Origin: Deinococcus radiotolerans
GTDB lineage: Bacteria > Deinococcota > Deinococci > Deinococcales > Deinococcaceae
NCBI RefSeq assembly: GCF_014647435.1
Contig: NZ_BMPE01000003.1
Coordinates: 124,001-188,000 of the forward strand
Reading direction: 5' to 3'
Length of the DNA: 64,000 nucleotides
The position numbers were made by a program, and so were the translations under genes. A model generated the notes under the pieces. The model was given only the letters and a program-made list of their open reading frames with translations. It made no database searches and was not told the DNA's origin. The number at the start of each line of letters is the position of its first letter. Position 1 is the stretch's first letter. Of this stretch, positions 53,201 to 62,350 are shown piece after piece.

Positions 53201-54034
53201 ATGATTGCCGACGTCCAGCAGGCCCTGCGGGACCTCGTGTATACCGAGGCGCAGCTTCCCCGCGACGCCCTGGACATCCGCTTCGCTGCGCCCACCAGCA
53301 GCTGGGTCAGCGGACTGACGCGCCCGACCCTCAACTTCTTCCTGCATGACCTGCGCGAGAACACCAGCCTGCGCTCCATGGACTTCACGCAGCTGCCCGT
53401 CGCGGGCGGCGTGCAGCGCCAGCTGGCGCCCAGGCGCGTGGACCTGCGCTTTCTGGTCACCGTGTTCTTCAAGTCCCAGCTGGACGAACTGGGCCGCGAC
53501 GAGTGGGCGGTCCTGTGGCGCGTGCTGGCCGCCCTGCTGCGCCAGCACGACTGGGACGACGCCTACCTGCCTGACGAGGCCCGCCGCCTGGGCCTGGGCG
53601 TGCTGGGCAGCGTCACGCAGGGCGACACGCCCCAGGCGGTGTTCAGCAGCCTGGGCCTGAGTCTGCGCCCTCACCTTCAGTACACCGTGACGGTCCCCCT
53701 GGACCTGAACGTCGAAACCTTCTCGCCCTTGGTCCTCGAACGGAACCTGGTCGTGCGCGGCGACGCGCACCGCGACGCGCCGCTCGTCAGCCAGTTCCGC
53801 CGCAGCAGCTGGCAGCTGCGCGCCCCCGACGGCCGCCCCCTGGCCGACGCCCTCGTGCGCAGCGACGGCGGCGCGCGCGGCTTCACCGACGCGACCGGCA
53901 CTGTGCACCTGGACGCGCCGCGCGAACAGGTGGGCACCCTGCACGTCCTGACCCTGGACGGCCAGCAGCTCCAGCTGGCCCCGGGGACCGATCAGGCCCG
54001 CCTCACCCTGGATTCCCCTGGAGGTTCCGCATGA
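53201..54034 (+). CDS. DUF4255 / Pvc16-like tail terminator (cap) protein
   Basis: 277 aa. Residues 1-~190 match the Pvc16/Afp16 N-terminal domain (DUF4255): MIADVQQALRDLVY, TLNFFLHDLREN, VDLRFLVTVFFKSQLDE and a C-terminal VTVPLDLN. Residues ~195-277 are a small beta domain (PDGRPLADALVRSDGG, ATGTVHLDAP) like carboxypeptidase-regulatory or transthyretin-like folds seen in other caps. The protein would cap tube and sheath. The ATG at 53201 has GGGGAG upstream. The stop overlaps the gp25-like gene. Confidence 0.85.
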   Translation: MIADVQQALRDLVYTEAQLPRDALDIRFAAPTSSWVSGLTRPTLNFFLHDLRENTSLRSMDFTQLPVAGGVQRQLAPRRVDLRFLVTVFFKSQLDELGRDEWAVLWRVLAALLRQHDWDDAYLPDEARRLGLGVLGSVTQGDTPQAVFSSLGLSLRPHLQYTVTVPLDLNVETFSPLVLERNLVVRGDAHRDAPLVSQFRRSSWQLRAPDGRPLADALVRSDGGARGFTDATGTVHLDAPREQVGTLHVLTLDGQQLQLAPGTDQARLTLDSPGGSA

Positions 54035-54444
54035 CCCGTCCCCTGACCCGCCCCGCCGCCCGCGACGTGCTGGGCACCGGCCTGGCCTTCCCGCTGGGCA
54101 TCAACCCGCGCGGTCAGCTGGGCATGGTCAGCGGCGAGCGCGCCGTGGCGCAGGCCATCATGACGTTGCTCATGACCGCGCCCGGCCAGCGCGTCATGCG
54201 GCCCGAGTACGGCTGCCGCATTCACGACTTGGTGTTCGCCCCCGGCGACGCCACCACCCTGGGCCTGGCCTCCTACTACGTCGACGAGGCCCTGCGCCGC
54301 TGGGAGCCGCGCGTCACCACCGAGCGCGTGCAGGCCCGCCTGGACCCCGCCGACCCGGGACGCATCATCGTGGACCTCCGCTACCGCGTCAAAGGCACGC
54401 CGGAACCCCGCTCCCTGATCTTCCCCTTCTACCGCGCCCCCTGA
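54031..54444 (+). CDS. baseplate gp25/W-like protein (Afp9-like)
   Basis: 137-aa baseplate wedge protein. VAQAIMTLLMTAPGQRVMRPEYGCRIHDLVF is the classic gpW/gp25 signature, and RITVDLRYRV-like strands follow (IIVDLRYRVKG). It nucleates sheath assembly on the baseplate. The ATG overlaps the cap gene stop. The length is typical of the family. Confidence 0.92.
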   Translation: MTRPLTRPAARDVLGTGLAFPLGINPRGQLGMVSGERAVAQAIMTLLMTAPGQRVMRPEYGCRIHDLVFAPGDATTLGLASYYVDEALRRWEPRVTTERVQARLDPADPGRIIVDLRYRVKGTPEPRSLIFPFYRAP

Positions 54445-54464
54445 CCCCACCCGGAGACCCCACT

Positions 54465-56525
54465 GTGCCGTTACCCACCGTGAACCTCGACGACCGCCGC
54501 TTCGATGACATCCTCGAAGAGGCCCGCCGCCTCATCCCGCAGTTCTGCCCCGAATGGACCGACCACAACCCCAGCGACCCCGGCATGGCCATCCTGGAAG
54601 TGTTCGCCTGGATGACCGACCTGCTGCTGTACCGCGTGAACCAGGTGCCGGACAAGCTGCTGATCGCGTTCCTGGACCTGATCGGCGTGCAGCTGGCCCC
54701 GCCGCGCGCCGCGCAGGCCCCGGTCACGTTCTACCTGAGCGCCCCGCAGGACACGCCGCTGGCCATCGCCGCCGGGACCGAGGTCGCCACGCTGCGCACC
54801 GAGGTGAACGAGGCGACCGTGTTCTCCGCCGAGCGCAGCGGCGTGATCCGCCCGCCACAGCTGAGCGGCCTGTACACCGCCAACACCCTGGCGCAGGTGC
54901 AGGGCGAGGAACGCGGCGTCCGGCACGACCTGGCGCAGCTGGGCCTGCCCGGCTACCGCTTCCCGATCTTCCAGCCGCAGCCGCAGCCCGGCGACGCGCT
55001 CTTCGTGCAGCTCGCCGGGGACCACAGCGACCACGTCCTGGCCCTGCACTTCGGCGTGGAACTCGCCGGGGGCGCGGGCGTGAACCCCAACCACCCCCCG
55101 TACGTCTGGGAGGCGTGGCAGGGCGGCGTGAGCCGCTGGGCGCAGTGCGAGGTGGAGTACGACGGGACCGGCGCGTTCAACATGTCCGGCGAGCTGATTC
55201 TGCGCCTGCCCACCCTGCGCGAGGGCACCTTCTTCGAGCAGCGCGGCTACTGGCTGCGCTGCCGCCTGACCAACGAGCAGATGCACGCCGGGTACCGCGT
55301 CAGCCCGGACCTGGAGACGTTACGCGTGGACGCGCGCGGCATCACCGTGCCCGCCCGGCACGCCACGGTCGTCACGAACGAACTGCTCGGCCAGAGTGAC
55401 GGCACGCCCGGCCAGCGCTTCACGCTGCTCAACGGGCCCGTCCTGCACCTCGACCCGGACCGCGACCTGATCGAGGTCATCACGCCCGAGGGCGACAGCG
55501 TCCTGTACACCCCGGTGGAGGACTTCAGCCTGTCCTCGCCGCTCGACCCGCACTTCACGTTCGACACCGCCACCCGCGAGGTCGCCTTCGGGCCCAGCGT
55601 GCTGCAACCCGACGGCAGCGTCTACCGGTTCGGCCTGACCCCACCGCAGGGCGCCACGATCCGCATGCGCCGCTACCAGTACGGCGGCGGCGCCATCGGG
55701 AACGTCCCGGCGCGCAGCCTCAGCGTCCTGAAAAGCAGCCTGCCGTACGTGGCCCGGGTCACCAACCACGCCCCGGCCGTGGGGGGCCGCAACGCCCAGC
55801 AGCTGGAGGACGCCGTGCAGCGCGTGCCGCAGCTGCTGCGCACCCGCACCCGCGCCGTCACCGCCGACGACTACGAACACCTCGCCGCGCAGGTGCCCGG
55901 CGTCGCCCGCGCCCGCTGCGTCACGCCCAACATGCACGCCCCCGGCCAGACCTACCCCGGCCAGATCCGCGCGCTGCACGTCCCACCCGGTCAGGTCACG
56001 GTCGCCATCCTGCCCGAGGTGCGCCTCGACGACCCCGGCGTGGACGTCGATCCACTCACGCCGGGCCGGGTGGCGCCCGAACGCCTGACCCTCAGCGCTG
56101 AACTGCGCGCCGCCGTGCAGGAGGAACTCGACCTGCGCCGCCCGGTCGGCACCACCCTGGACCTGCGCGCCCCGCAGTACGTGTGGGTCAGCGTGACCGC
56201 CACGGTCCGCGCCGCGCACGCCGCCAGCCGCCCCGCAAGAGAGGACGTCCGACGCCGCGCCCTGCACGCCCTGTACAGCTACCTCAACCCCTACACCGGC
56301 GGGCCCGACGGGCACGGCTGGCCGTTCGGGCGCACCCTGACCCTCAGCGAACTGTACGGCCTGCTGCGCGGCGTGCCGGGCCTGGAAGTCGTGGAGGACG
56401 TGCAGGTCGTCCTGACCGAACCCGGCCAGCCCGACACGCGCGAGGTCGTGACCGGCAGCCTGCCCATGCCCCCACAGGCGCTGATCGTCAGTGACGTGCA
56501 CCACGTCCGGGTGGAACAGGGATGA
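54465..56525 (+). CDS. baseplate J-like protein (Afp11-like)
   Basis: 686-aa putative baseplate assembly protein. The N-terminal LDDRRFDDILEEARRLIPQF, then CPEWTDHNPSDPGMAILEVFAW, is the family hallmark, followed by VNQVPDKLLIAFLDLIGV. A C-terminal region from about 440 (TRTRAVTADDYEHLAAQVPGVARARC) matches the J-like core. The GTG start at 54465 has CGGAG upstream. The stop overlaps the FHA-tail protein gene. It forms the baseplate wedge with the gp25-like and tail I-like proteins. Confidence 0.92.
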   Translation: MPLPTVNLDDRRFDDILEEARRLIPQFCPEWTDHNPSDPGMAILEVFAWMTDLLLYRVNQVPDKLLIAFLDLIGVQLAPPRAAQAPVTFYLSAPQDTPLAIAAGTEVATLRTEVNEATVFSAERSGVIRPPQLSGLYTANTLAQVQGEERGVRHDLAQLGLPGYRFPIFQPQPQPGDALFVQLAGDHSDHVLALHFGVELAGGAGVNPNHPPYVWEAWQGGVSRWAQCEVEYDGTGAFNMSGELILRLPTLREGTFFEQRGYWLRCRLTNEQMHAGYRVSPDLETLRVDARGITVPARHATVVTNELLGQSDGTPGQRFTLLNGPVLHLDPDRDLIEVITPEGDSVLYTPVEDFSLSSPLDPHFTFDTATREVAFGPSVLQPDGSVYRFGLTPPQGATIRMRRYQYGGGAIGNVPARSLSVLKSSLPYVARVTNHAPAVGGRNAQQLEDAVQRVPQLLRTRTRAVTADDYEHLAAQVPGVARARCVTPNMHAPGQTYPGQIRALHVPPGQVTVAILPEVRLDDPGVDVDPLTPGRVAPERLTLSAELRAAVQEELDLRRPVGTTLDLRAPQYVWVSVTATVRAAHAASRPAREDVRRRALHALYSYLNPYTGGPDGHGWPFGRTLTLSELYGLLRGVPGLEVVEDVQVVLTEPGQPDTREVVTGSLPMPPQALIVSDVHHVRVEQG

Positions 56526-57529
56526 GCGCCACCCTGCAGGTCCGCCGGGGCGGCGAGGTGCAGCGCGTGCTGCCCCTGGCCCGGGCGCTCTCGATTGGCC
56601 GCACGCCCGACAACGGCCTGCCGCTGCGCGACCCCGCCGTCGCCATCCGCCACGCGGAGATCAGCGCCGAGGGCGGCGCGCTCCTGCTCACCCACCTCTC
56701 GTCAGGCGAGCACGTCACCTTCGTGAATGGCCACCGGCTCTCACCAAACGAACCCCGGCGCCTGGAAGCTGGGGACGAAATCCAGATCGGCCCGTTCACG
56801 CTGGCCTTCCTGACCGCCGCGCCCGACACCCAGCCCGCCCCACCCCCCACCGGGCGCGTGCGCGAACAGGGCGACCTCGCCGCCCGGTCCGCCCGCCCGC
56901 CCCTGCCCACCTTTCCGCCCGAGACGCCCGCACGCGGCACCCTGGCGCTGTACACCGAGTACCTCCCGCCCTTCTTTCAGGAATCCGAATTCCTGTCCAG
57001 GTACCTGAAGATCTTCGAGGCGATCTGGGAGCCCCTCCAGCGCCGCCAGGACAGCGTGGACATGATCTTCGACCCCCGCGTGGCGCCGCCGCGCGTGCTG
57101 GCCTGGATGGCCGCGTGGCTGGGCGTCCCGCTGGACCCCCACTGGCCCGAGGCGCGCCAGCGCGCCTGGCTGCGCGAGGCCGTCACGCTATACCGCTGGC
57201 GCGGCACCCGGCACGGCCTGAGCCGCGCGCTGGAAACCGTGTACGGCCTGAGCCCCGTCCTGCGCGAGGACAGCGCCCAGCCGTACACGCTGACCGTGCG
57301 CCTGCTCGACCCGCCCGACGGGGACGACACCGCCAGCCGCGAGGCCGTCACCGCGTTCATCCACGCGCACGCGCCCGCGCACACCCGCGTGGACGTCGAG
57401 TGGATCAGCGCACCGGGCGCCCCACCCGACCCGCCCGGCCCGGCTGAACCCGCCGCCCCGCCGGCCCCTGAACCCCTCACCGCCCAGCCTCCCCAGGCCC
57501 AGACCCCCGACGCAGGACCCACCGCATGA
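56522..57529 (+). CDS. FHA domain fused to tail protein I-like baseplate subunit (Afp12-like)
   Basis: 335 aa. Residues ~5-100 form an FHA-like domain with GR at 26-27 (SIGRTPDN), AIRHAEIS around 41-48 and FVNGHRL later. The usual SRxH phosphothreonine-contact motif reads AIRH, so the contact Ser and Arg are missing. After a Pro-rich linker, residues ~145-285 match the phage tail protein I/Afp12 baseplate wedge (YTEYLPPFFQESEFLSRYLK, WMAAWLGVPLDPHW, YGLSPVLRED). The C-terminus is a Pro/Ala tail. It is coupled by ATGA overlaps to both neighbours. Confidence 0.82.
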   Translation: MSATLQVRRGGEVQRVLPLARALSIGRTPDNGLPLRDPAVAIRHAEISAEGGALLLTHLSSGEHVTFVNGHRLSPNEPRRLEAGDEIQIGPFTLAFLTAAPDTQPAPPPTGRVREQGDLAARSARPPLPTFPPETPARGTLALYTEYLPPFFQESEFLSRYLKIFEAIWEPLQRRQDSVDMIFDPRVAPPRVLAWMAAWLGVPLDPHWPEARQRAWLREAVTLYRWRGTRHGLSRALETVYGLSPVLREDSAQPYTLTVRLLDPPDGDDTASREAVTAFIHAHAPAHTRVDVEWISAPGAPPDPPGPAEPAAPPAPEPLTAQPPQAQTPDAGPTA

Positions 57530-60500
57530 CCGATACCAAGATCTTCCACCACTACCAGCTCACGCGGCCCCTGGGCGGCGACTGGCTCGGGGCCGTGCAC
57601 GTCGCCACCGACCTCGACGAAGGCCGCGAGGTCGCCCTGCGCGTCCTGGACGAGACCACCAGCGGCCAGTCGTTCCTGCTGATGCAGCTTGAACGCCTGC
57701 TGCTGCGCGTCTCCACCCTGCGGCACGCGCACCTGCTGCCCACCGGGGAACTCCAGACGCGCGCCGGACGCGCCTTCTACGCCATGGACCTCGGCCGCGC
57801 CGGCAGCGCCCGCGCCCTCCTGCAGGCGCAGGCGAAAGAGGCGCGGCCGCTGCCGATCGTCACCGCCGTGGAACTCGTCCGGCAGGCCGCCGCGGGCCTC
57901 GCGCACGCGCACGCGCACGGCCTGATGCACGGCAACCTGAAACCCGAGAACCTGATCATCCAGCCCGGCCGCGCCCTGCTGGGCCACGCCGGGTACGTCA
58001 CGCAGCTCTCGGACTTCGGCCTGGCGGAACTGCGCGCCGGCAGCTACGGCACGCACGACCGCGCGGTCGTGAACGCCCTGGCGTACATGAGCCCCGAGCA
58101 GTGCCGCGGCGTGCGCAACGAACTGCGCACCGACCTGTACGCCTTGGGCCTGGTGCTGTACGAACTGCTGACCGGCCTGGTGCCCTTCGACATCCGCGAC
58201 GCGGCCGAGGCGCTGGAAAAACACCAGCACGTCGCGCCCCGCCAGCCCAGCGCGCTGCGCCCCGAACTGCCCGAGGCGCTGGAAGAGGTGATCCTCACCT
58301 GCCTGGCCAAGGACCCCGAGGACCGCTACCCGGACGCCGCGGCGCTTGAAGGGGCGCTGCAACACATCCTGAATACCCTGATGCCCGGCGGTCCTGAACC
58401 CACCGTGCGCCTCAGCGCCCTGCCCTTCCTGCCCCCGCCGCCCCCGCTGGACGGCGTGACGCCCGGCACCGACACGGACCTGCTGGTGTTCAGTGAACGG
58501 CACGAACTGCTGCGCACCCTGCCCGTGACCACCCCCACCCTGACGGTGGGCCGCGCGCACGGGAACACCGTCGTGCTCGATCACGCCGGGGTGAGCCGTC
58601 ACCACCTGAACGTCACGTTCCAGAACGGCCAGGCGACCGTCACCGAACTGACCGCCACGAACGGCGCCGTCATGGACGGGCTGCCACTGACGCCCATGAC
58701 GCCGCTGCGCTGGCCTGAGCGCACGCCCGTGTACCTGCGCCCCTACTGGCTGGTGCTCGTCCCGCCGCGCCGCGCCCCCACCCGCTCACGGATCGTGGTC
58801 ACGCCCGACGTGGAGCGCCTGACCCTCACGCCCGGCCGGCCCGCCCAGCTGCACCTGAACCTCGCCAACACCGGCGTGACCGTGGACCACTTCCGCCTGA
58901 GCCTGGACGGCATCCCGCCGGAATGGGTGCTGGACGCCCACCAGGAAGTGCAGCTGAACCCCGGCACGCAGGGCAGCGCCACGCTGACCGTGCAGGCGCC
59001 CCGCGACAGCCGCAGCCGCGCCGGCACGTACGACGTGACCGTCATCGCCCGCTCGCGCGAGAACCCCGAGGAGACCGGCACCGCGCCGCTGAGCGTCATC
59101 GTCACGCCGTTCCACGAGACGGTCGCCACGCTGCTGCCCCCCACCCGCCGCACCTGGCGGCACACCACGTACACCCTGAAGCTGGAGAACAAGGGCAACA
59201 CCGACCTCGTGCTGTCCCCCAGCCTGCGCGACAACGAGGGCGAGGTGCACGTCCTGCCGCGCCTGAGTGACCTCGTGCACCTGCCGCAGGCGCCCAATGC
59301 CGCTGGGCACGTCGTGAACCCCGAGCAGCTGGCCCGCGAGGCCGCCCGGCAGGCCGCGATGGAAGCCCGCCACGCCGCCACCAGCGCCGCCCGGCGCGCC
59401 CTGATGGGCCAGGGCCGCATCCGCGTGACCGACATGCCCGCCCGCGTGACCCTGGCCGCCGGGGCGCGCAGTGAGGACGTCATCAAGGTGCGCGTGCCGC
59501 TGCGCTGGTTCGGCGCGGCCAGCCAGCACACCCTGCAGGTGAACGTCCAGCCCGTCAACGAACAGAACGAGATCGAGGACCACGTCGTGACCAGCGCCGA
59601 GGGACAGCTGCACCACCTGCCGCTGATCCCGTTGTGGCTGCTGCCCATCCTGATCGTGCTGCTGGGCGTGCTGATCTGGTGGCTGACCCGACCCCCGCAG
59701 ATCACGCAGTTCGACCTGAGCGGCAGCGACACCGTCGTCGCGCCGGGCCAGCCGTTCACGCTGCGCTGGGACACCCAGAACGCCCGCAACGTCAGCATTC
59801 TGGAACTGGGCGGCACCGGGCAGCACCTGACCCGCGACGGCCAGCTGAAAGTTCCGGGCATCCAGAAGGACCAGAAGTACACCCTGGTCGCCCGCTCCCT
59901 GATCGGGCGGCGCGTGGAACGCTCGCAGGTGGTGCAGGCCCGCTTCGAGCGGCCCGTCATCGAGCAGTTCGACGTCAGCCCCGCCCGCGTGTCCGGTAAC
60001 CAGCCCGTCACGGTCACGTGGCGCGTGAAGAACGCCTCGCAGGTCAGCATCAGCGAACTCGGCAAGGTGGAAGCCAGCGGCAAACGCCAGTTCGTCCCCA
60101 ACAAGGACACCACCCTGATCCTCACCGCGCAGAACGGCAGCGAACGCGAGAGCGACTCGCGCGCCGTGAGCGTCCTGGGCCCCGAAGTCCGCGAGTTCAA
60201 GCTCACGCCCCCGCAGGTCAAGAAAGGGGAGAGCGCCGTGCTGTCCTGGAACGTCGCCAACGCCACCGAGGTCAGCATCGACGGCCTGGGCACCGTCCCC
60301 GCGAAGGGCAAGCGCACCGTCACGCCCCGCGACGAGACCAGCGCCACCTACGTCATCACCGCCACCGGCGCCGGCGGCCTGACCAAGAGCGCCAACATCC
60401 GCCTGGATCTCGTGACACCCAAACCCGAATTCACGACCTTCGAGGTCACCCCCAACCCGGTCAAGAGCAACGAGCAGTTCAAGATCATCTGGAAGACCAA

Positions 60501-62313
60501 GAACGCCAGCGTCGTGAACGTCCAGTACGGCCAGGGCGCCGAGGACAGCGCCCCGAGCGGCGAGACCATCAAGGCCGCGCCGCCCACCAGCACCAGCATC
60601 ACCCTGACCGCCCGCAACGAGGCCGGAGAACAGGTGGCCGTCAGCAAGCAGCTGAACGTGACCCTGGTCGACCAGGGCGCCATCGACCGCGCCAACGCCG
60701 AGAAGGCCGCGCAGGAAGAGGAACAGGCCAACCTGAAGAAGATCACGTTCACCGCCACGCCCGAGCGCATCACCGGGCAGGGCGACGTGACCCTGAACTG
60801 GGACGCGCCCGGCTGGCAGACCGTCACCATCCTGCCCCTGACCGGACCGGTCAACGGGCGCTTCGAGGCCAACGGCACGAAGATTATCGAGAAGGTCAAC
60901 ACCACCCGCACGTACACGCTGGTGCTGCGCCTGCGCAACGGCAAGACCATCAACCGCGTCGCCAAGGTCATCGTCACGCCCCTGCCCGTGAAGATCAACA
61001 CCTTCACCCTCAGCCCCACGCAGCTGAGCGCGCCAGGACCGGTGACCCTCAACTGGGACGTCGCCAACACCCCTAGCGTGCGCATCGCCGGACTCAAGGG
61101 GCCCCTCACCAACGGCCAGTGGCCCGCCAAGGGCAGAACCACCGTCCAGACCACCGGCACGCGCACTTTCACCCTCACCGCCGGGACTCAGGTGCAGCAG
61201 CAGACCGTCAAGGTGACCCTCCCACCCCCCACCGTGCAGGTCTTCACGGTCAACCCCACGCAGATCACCGGGAAGGGCGTCACGGTGCTGAACTGGAAAG
61301 TTCAGAACGCCACAGCCATCCGCATTGACGGCCTGCGCGGCCCCAACCGGGACGGCAGCTGGCCCGCGCAGGGGCAGACGACCGTGCCCGTGAACGCCTC
61401 GCGGACCTTCGTGCTGCGCGCCGGACCCGCCAGGGCCACGCAGGCCGTGACCGTGACCGCCGCCCCCACCCCGCAGATCACGTACTTCACCGCCACGCCC
61501 ACCACCCTGACCGGCGGCGGCAGCGTGACCCTCAGCTGGGGCGCGCAGAACACGGCCGCCGTGCGGCTCAGCGGCCCGGCCGGCGCGATGGGCACCACTT
61601 GGCCCGCCAGCGGCTCCGCCCGCGTGCAGGTCACGAAAACCAGCACCTACACCGTCACGGCCGGCGGGCAGAGCCGCAAGGTGACCGTGACCGTGAAACC
61701 GGCCGTCACCCCCACCCCCCTGACCGTCACGCCCACCCCGAACCCCACGCCCAACACCGTGACCACCGACGGGCCCATCATCACGCGCTTCAACGTCAAC
61801 AAACGCAGCGTGAACTCCGGCGAGAGCGTCACCTTCGACTGGTACACCGTCAATGCCAAGGTCGTGCGTATTGAAGGCATTCCCGGCGACCTGCCCCCCA
61901 AGGGCAAGATCACCATCCAGCCCAACCAGACCCAGACCTACTCCCTGACGGCCGACGACAAGCAGTACAAGACGACCATCACCGTCCGCGTCCAGGACGC
62001 CAGCGACGCCAACTACACCGACCTGAGCGGCATCTGGACGCACCCCTTCGGCGTGGTCAACTTCAACGTCACCGGGAAGACCGGCACCGGCACGTTCAGC
62101 AGCAGCCGCGCCGGAGTGCCCAGCGTGCCCATCAACCTGTACTTCAACGGCGACACCGTCACCGCCACCTCACCCAAAAACCCGGACTTCAGCTTCGTGG
62201 CGTCCCTGCGCGCCGGCCGCAAGGCCATGCTGGGCACGTACACCCTCAAAGGCGAGCAGGAACGCTGGTGCATGTACCGCCCCGGCACGCCCCGCCCCGC
62301 CGAATGCAAGTGA
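57526..62313 (+). CDS. pseudokinase-FHA-transmembrane protein with about nine Ig-like repeats, in the eCIS locus
   Basis: 1595 aa. Residues 1-~285 are a Ser/Thr kinase fold, but the VAIK Lys is Arg39 (VALRVLD) and HRD is replaced by HGN (135-137, in HGNLKPEN); DFG (163-165) and SPE remain, so catalysis is unlikely. An FHA domain (about 315-415) has intact GR (342-343), SRHH (357-360) and TNG. Two beta domains follow (about 425-690), then one membrane helix (about 698-721). Nine ~85-residue Ig-like units follow, with a consensus of aromatic-Phe start, VxxGxxVTLxW and NAxxVxI, and a C-terminal ~95-residue domain with two Cys. The layout mimics PknB with Ig in place of PASTA. It may dock or regulate the injection system at the membrane. 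Confidence 0.82.
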   Translation: MTDTKIFHHYQLTRPLGGDWLGAVHVATDLDEGREVALRVLDETTSGQSFLLMQLERLLLRVSTLRHAHLLPTGELQTRAGRAFYAMDLGRAGSARALLQAQAKEARPLPIVTAVELVRQAAAGLAHAHAHGLMHGNLKPENLIIQPGRALLGHAGYVTQLSDFGLAELRAGSYGTHDRAVVNALAYMSPEQCRGVRNELRTDLYALGLVLYELLTGLVPFDIRDAAEALEKHQHVAPRQPSALRPELPEALEEVILTCLAKDPEDRYPDAAALEGALQHILNTLMPGGPEPTVRLSALPFLPPPPPLDGVTPGTDTDLLVFSERHELLRTLPVTTPTLTVGRAHGNTVVLDHAGVSRHHLNVTFQNGQATVTELTATNGAVMDGLPLTPMTPLRWPERTPVYLRPYWLVLVPPRRAPTRSRIVVTPDVERLTLTPGRPAQLHLNLANTGVTVDHFRLSLDGIPPEWVLDAHQEVQLNPGTQGSATLTVQAPRDSRSRAGTYDVTVIARSRENPEETGTAPLSVIVTPFHETVATLLPPTRRTWRHTTYTLKLENKGNTDLVLSPSLRDNEGEVHVLPRLSDLVHLPQAPNAAGHVVNPEQLAREAARQAAMEARHAATSAARRALMGQGRIRVTDMPARVTLAAGARSEDVIKVRVPLRWFGAASQHTLQVNVQPVNEQNEIEDHVVTSAEGQLHHLPLIPLWLLPILIVLLGVLIWWLTRPPQITQFDLSGSDTVVAPGQPFTLRWDTQNARNVSILELGGTGQHLTRDGQLKVPGIQKDQKYTLVARSLIGRRVERSQVVQARFERPVIEQFDVSPARVSGNQPVTVTWRVKNASQVSISELGKVEASGKRQFVPNKDTTLILTAQNGSERESDSRAVSVLGPEVREFKLTPPQVKKGESAVLSWNVANATEVSIDGLGTVPAKGKRTVTPRDETSATYVITATGAGGLTKSANIRLDLVTPKPEFTTFEVTPNPVKSNEQFKIIWKTKNASVVNVQYGQGAEDSAPSGETIKAAPPTSTSITLTARNEAGEQVAVSKQLNVTLVDQGAIDRANAEKAAQEEEQANLKKITFTATPERITGQGDVTLNWDAPGWQTVTILPLTGPVNGRFEANGTKIIEKVNTTRTYTLVLRLRNGKTINRVAKVIVTPLPVKINTFTLSPTQLSAPGPVTLNWDVANTPSVRIAGLKGPLTNGQWPAKGRTTVQTTGTRTFTLTAGTQVQQQTVKVTLPPPTVQVFTVNPTQITGKGVTVLNWKVQNATAIRIDGLRGPNRDGSWPAQGQTTVPVNASRTFVLRAGPARATQAVTVTAAPTPQITYFTATPTTLTGGGSVTLSWGAQNTAAVRLSGPAGAMGTTWPASGSARVQVTKTSTYTVTAGGQSRKVTVTVKPAVTPTPLTVTPTPNPTPNTVTTDGPIITRFNVNKRSVNSGESVTFDWYTVNAKVVRIEGIPGDLPPKGKITIQPNQTQTYSLTADDKQYKTTITVRVQDASDANYTDLSGIWTHPFGVVNFNVTGKTGTGTFSSSRAGVPSVPINLYFNGDTVTATSPKNPDFSFVASLRAGRKAMLGTYTLKGEQERWCMYRPGTPRPAECK

Positions 62314-62350
62314 CCCTTCCCTCACCGCACCCCCACACAGGAGGCACCCC

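Noticed and set aside
57526..58380. Active Ser/Thr kinase
   Set aside because: VAIK Lys is Arg and HRD Asp is Asn, so I call it a pseudokinase despite intact DFG and SPE.
58786..62043. Very long open frame on the minus strand opposite the pseudokinase gene
   Set aside because: Low-complexity Gly/Val/Asp-rich translation caused by high-GC codons of the real gene; no ribosome site, domain or neighbour supports it.
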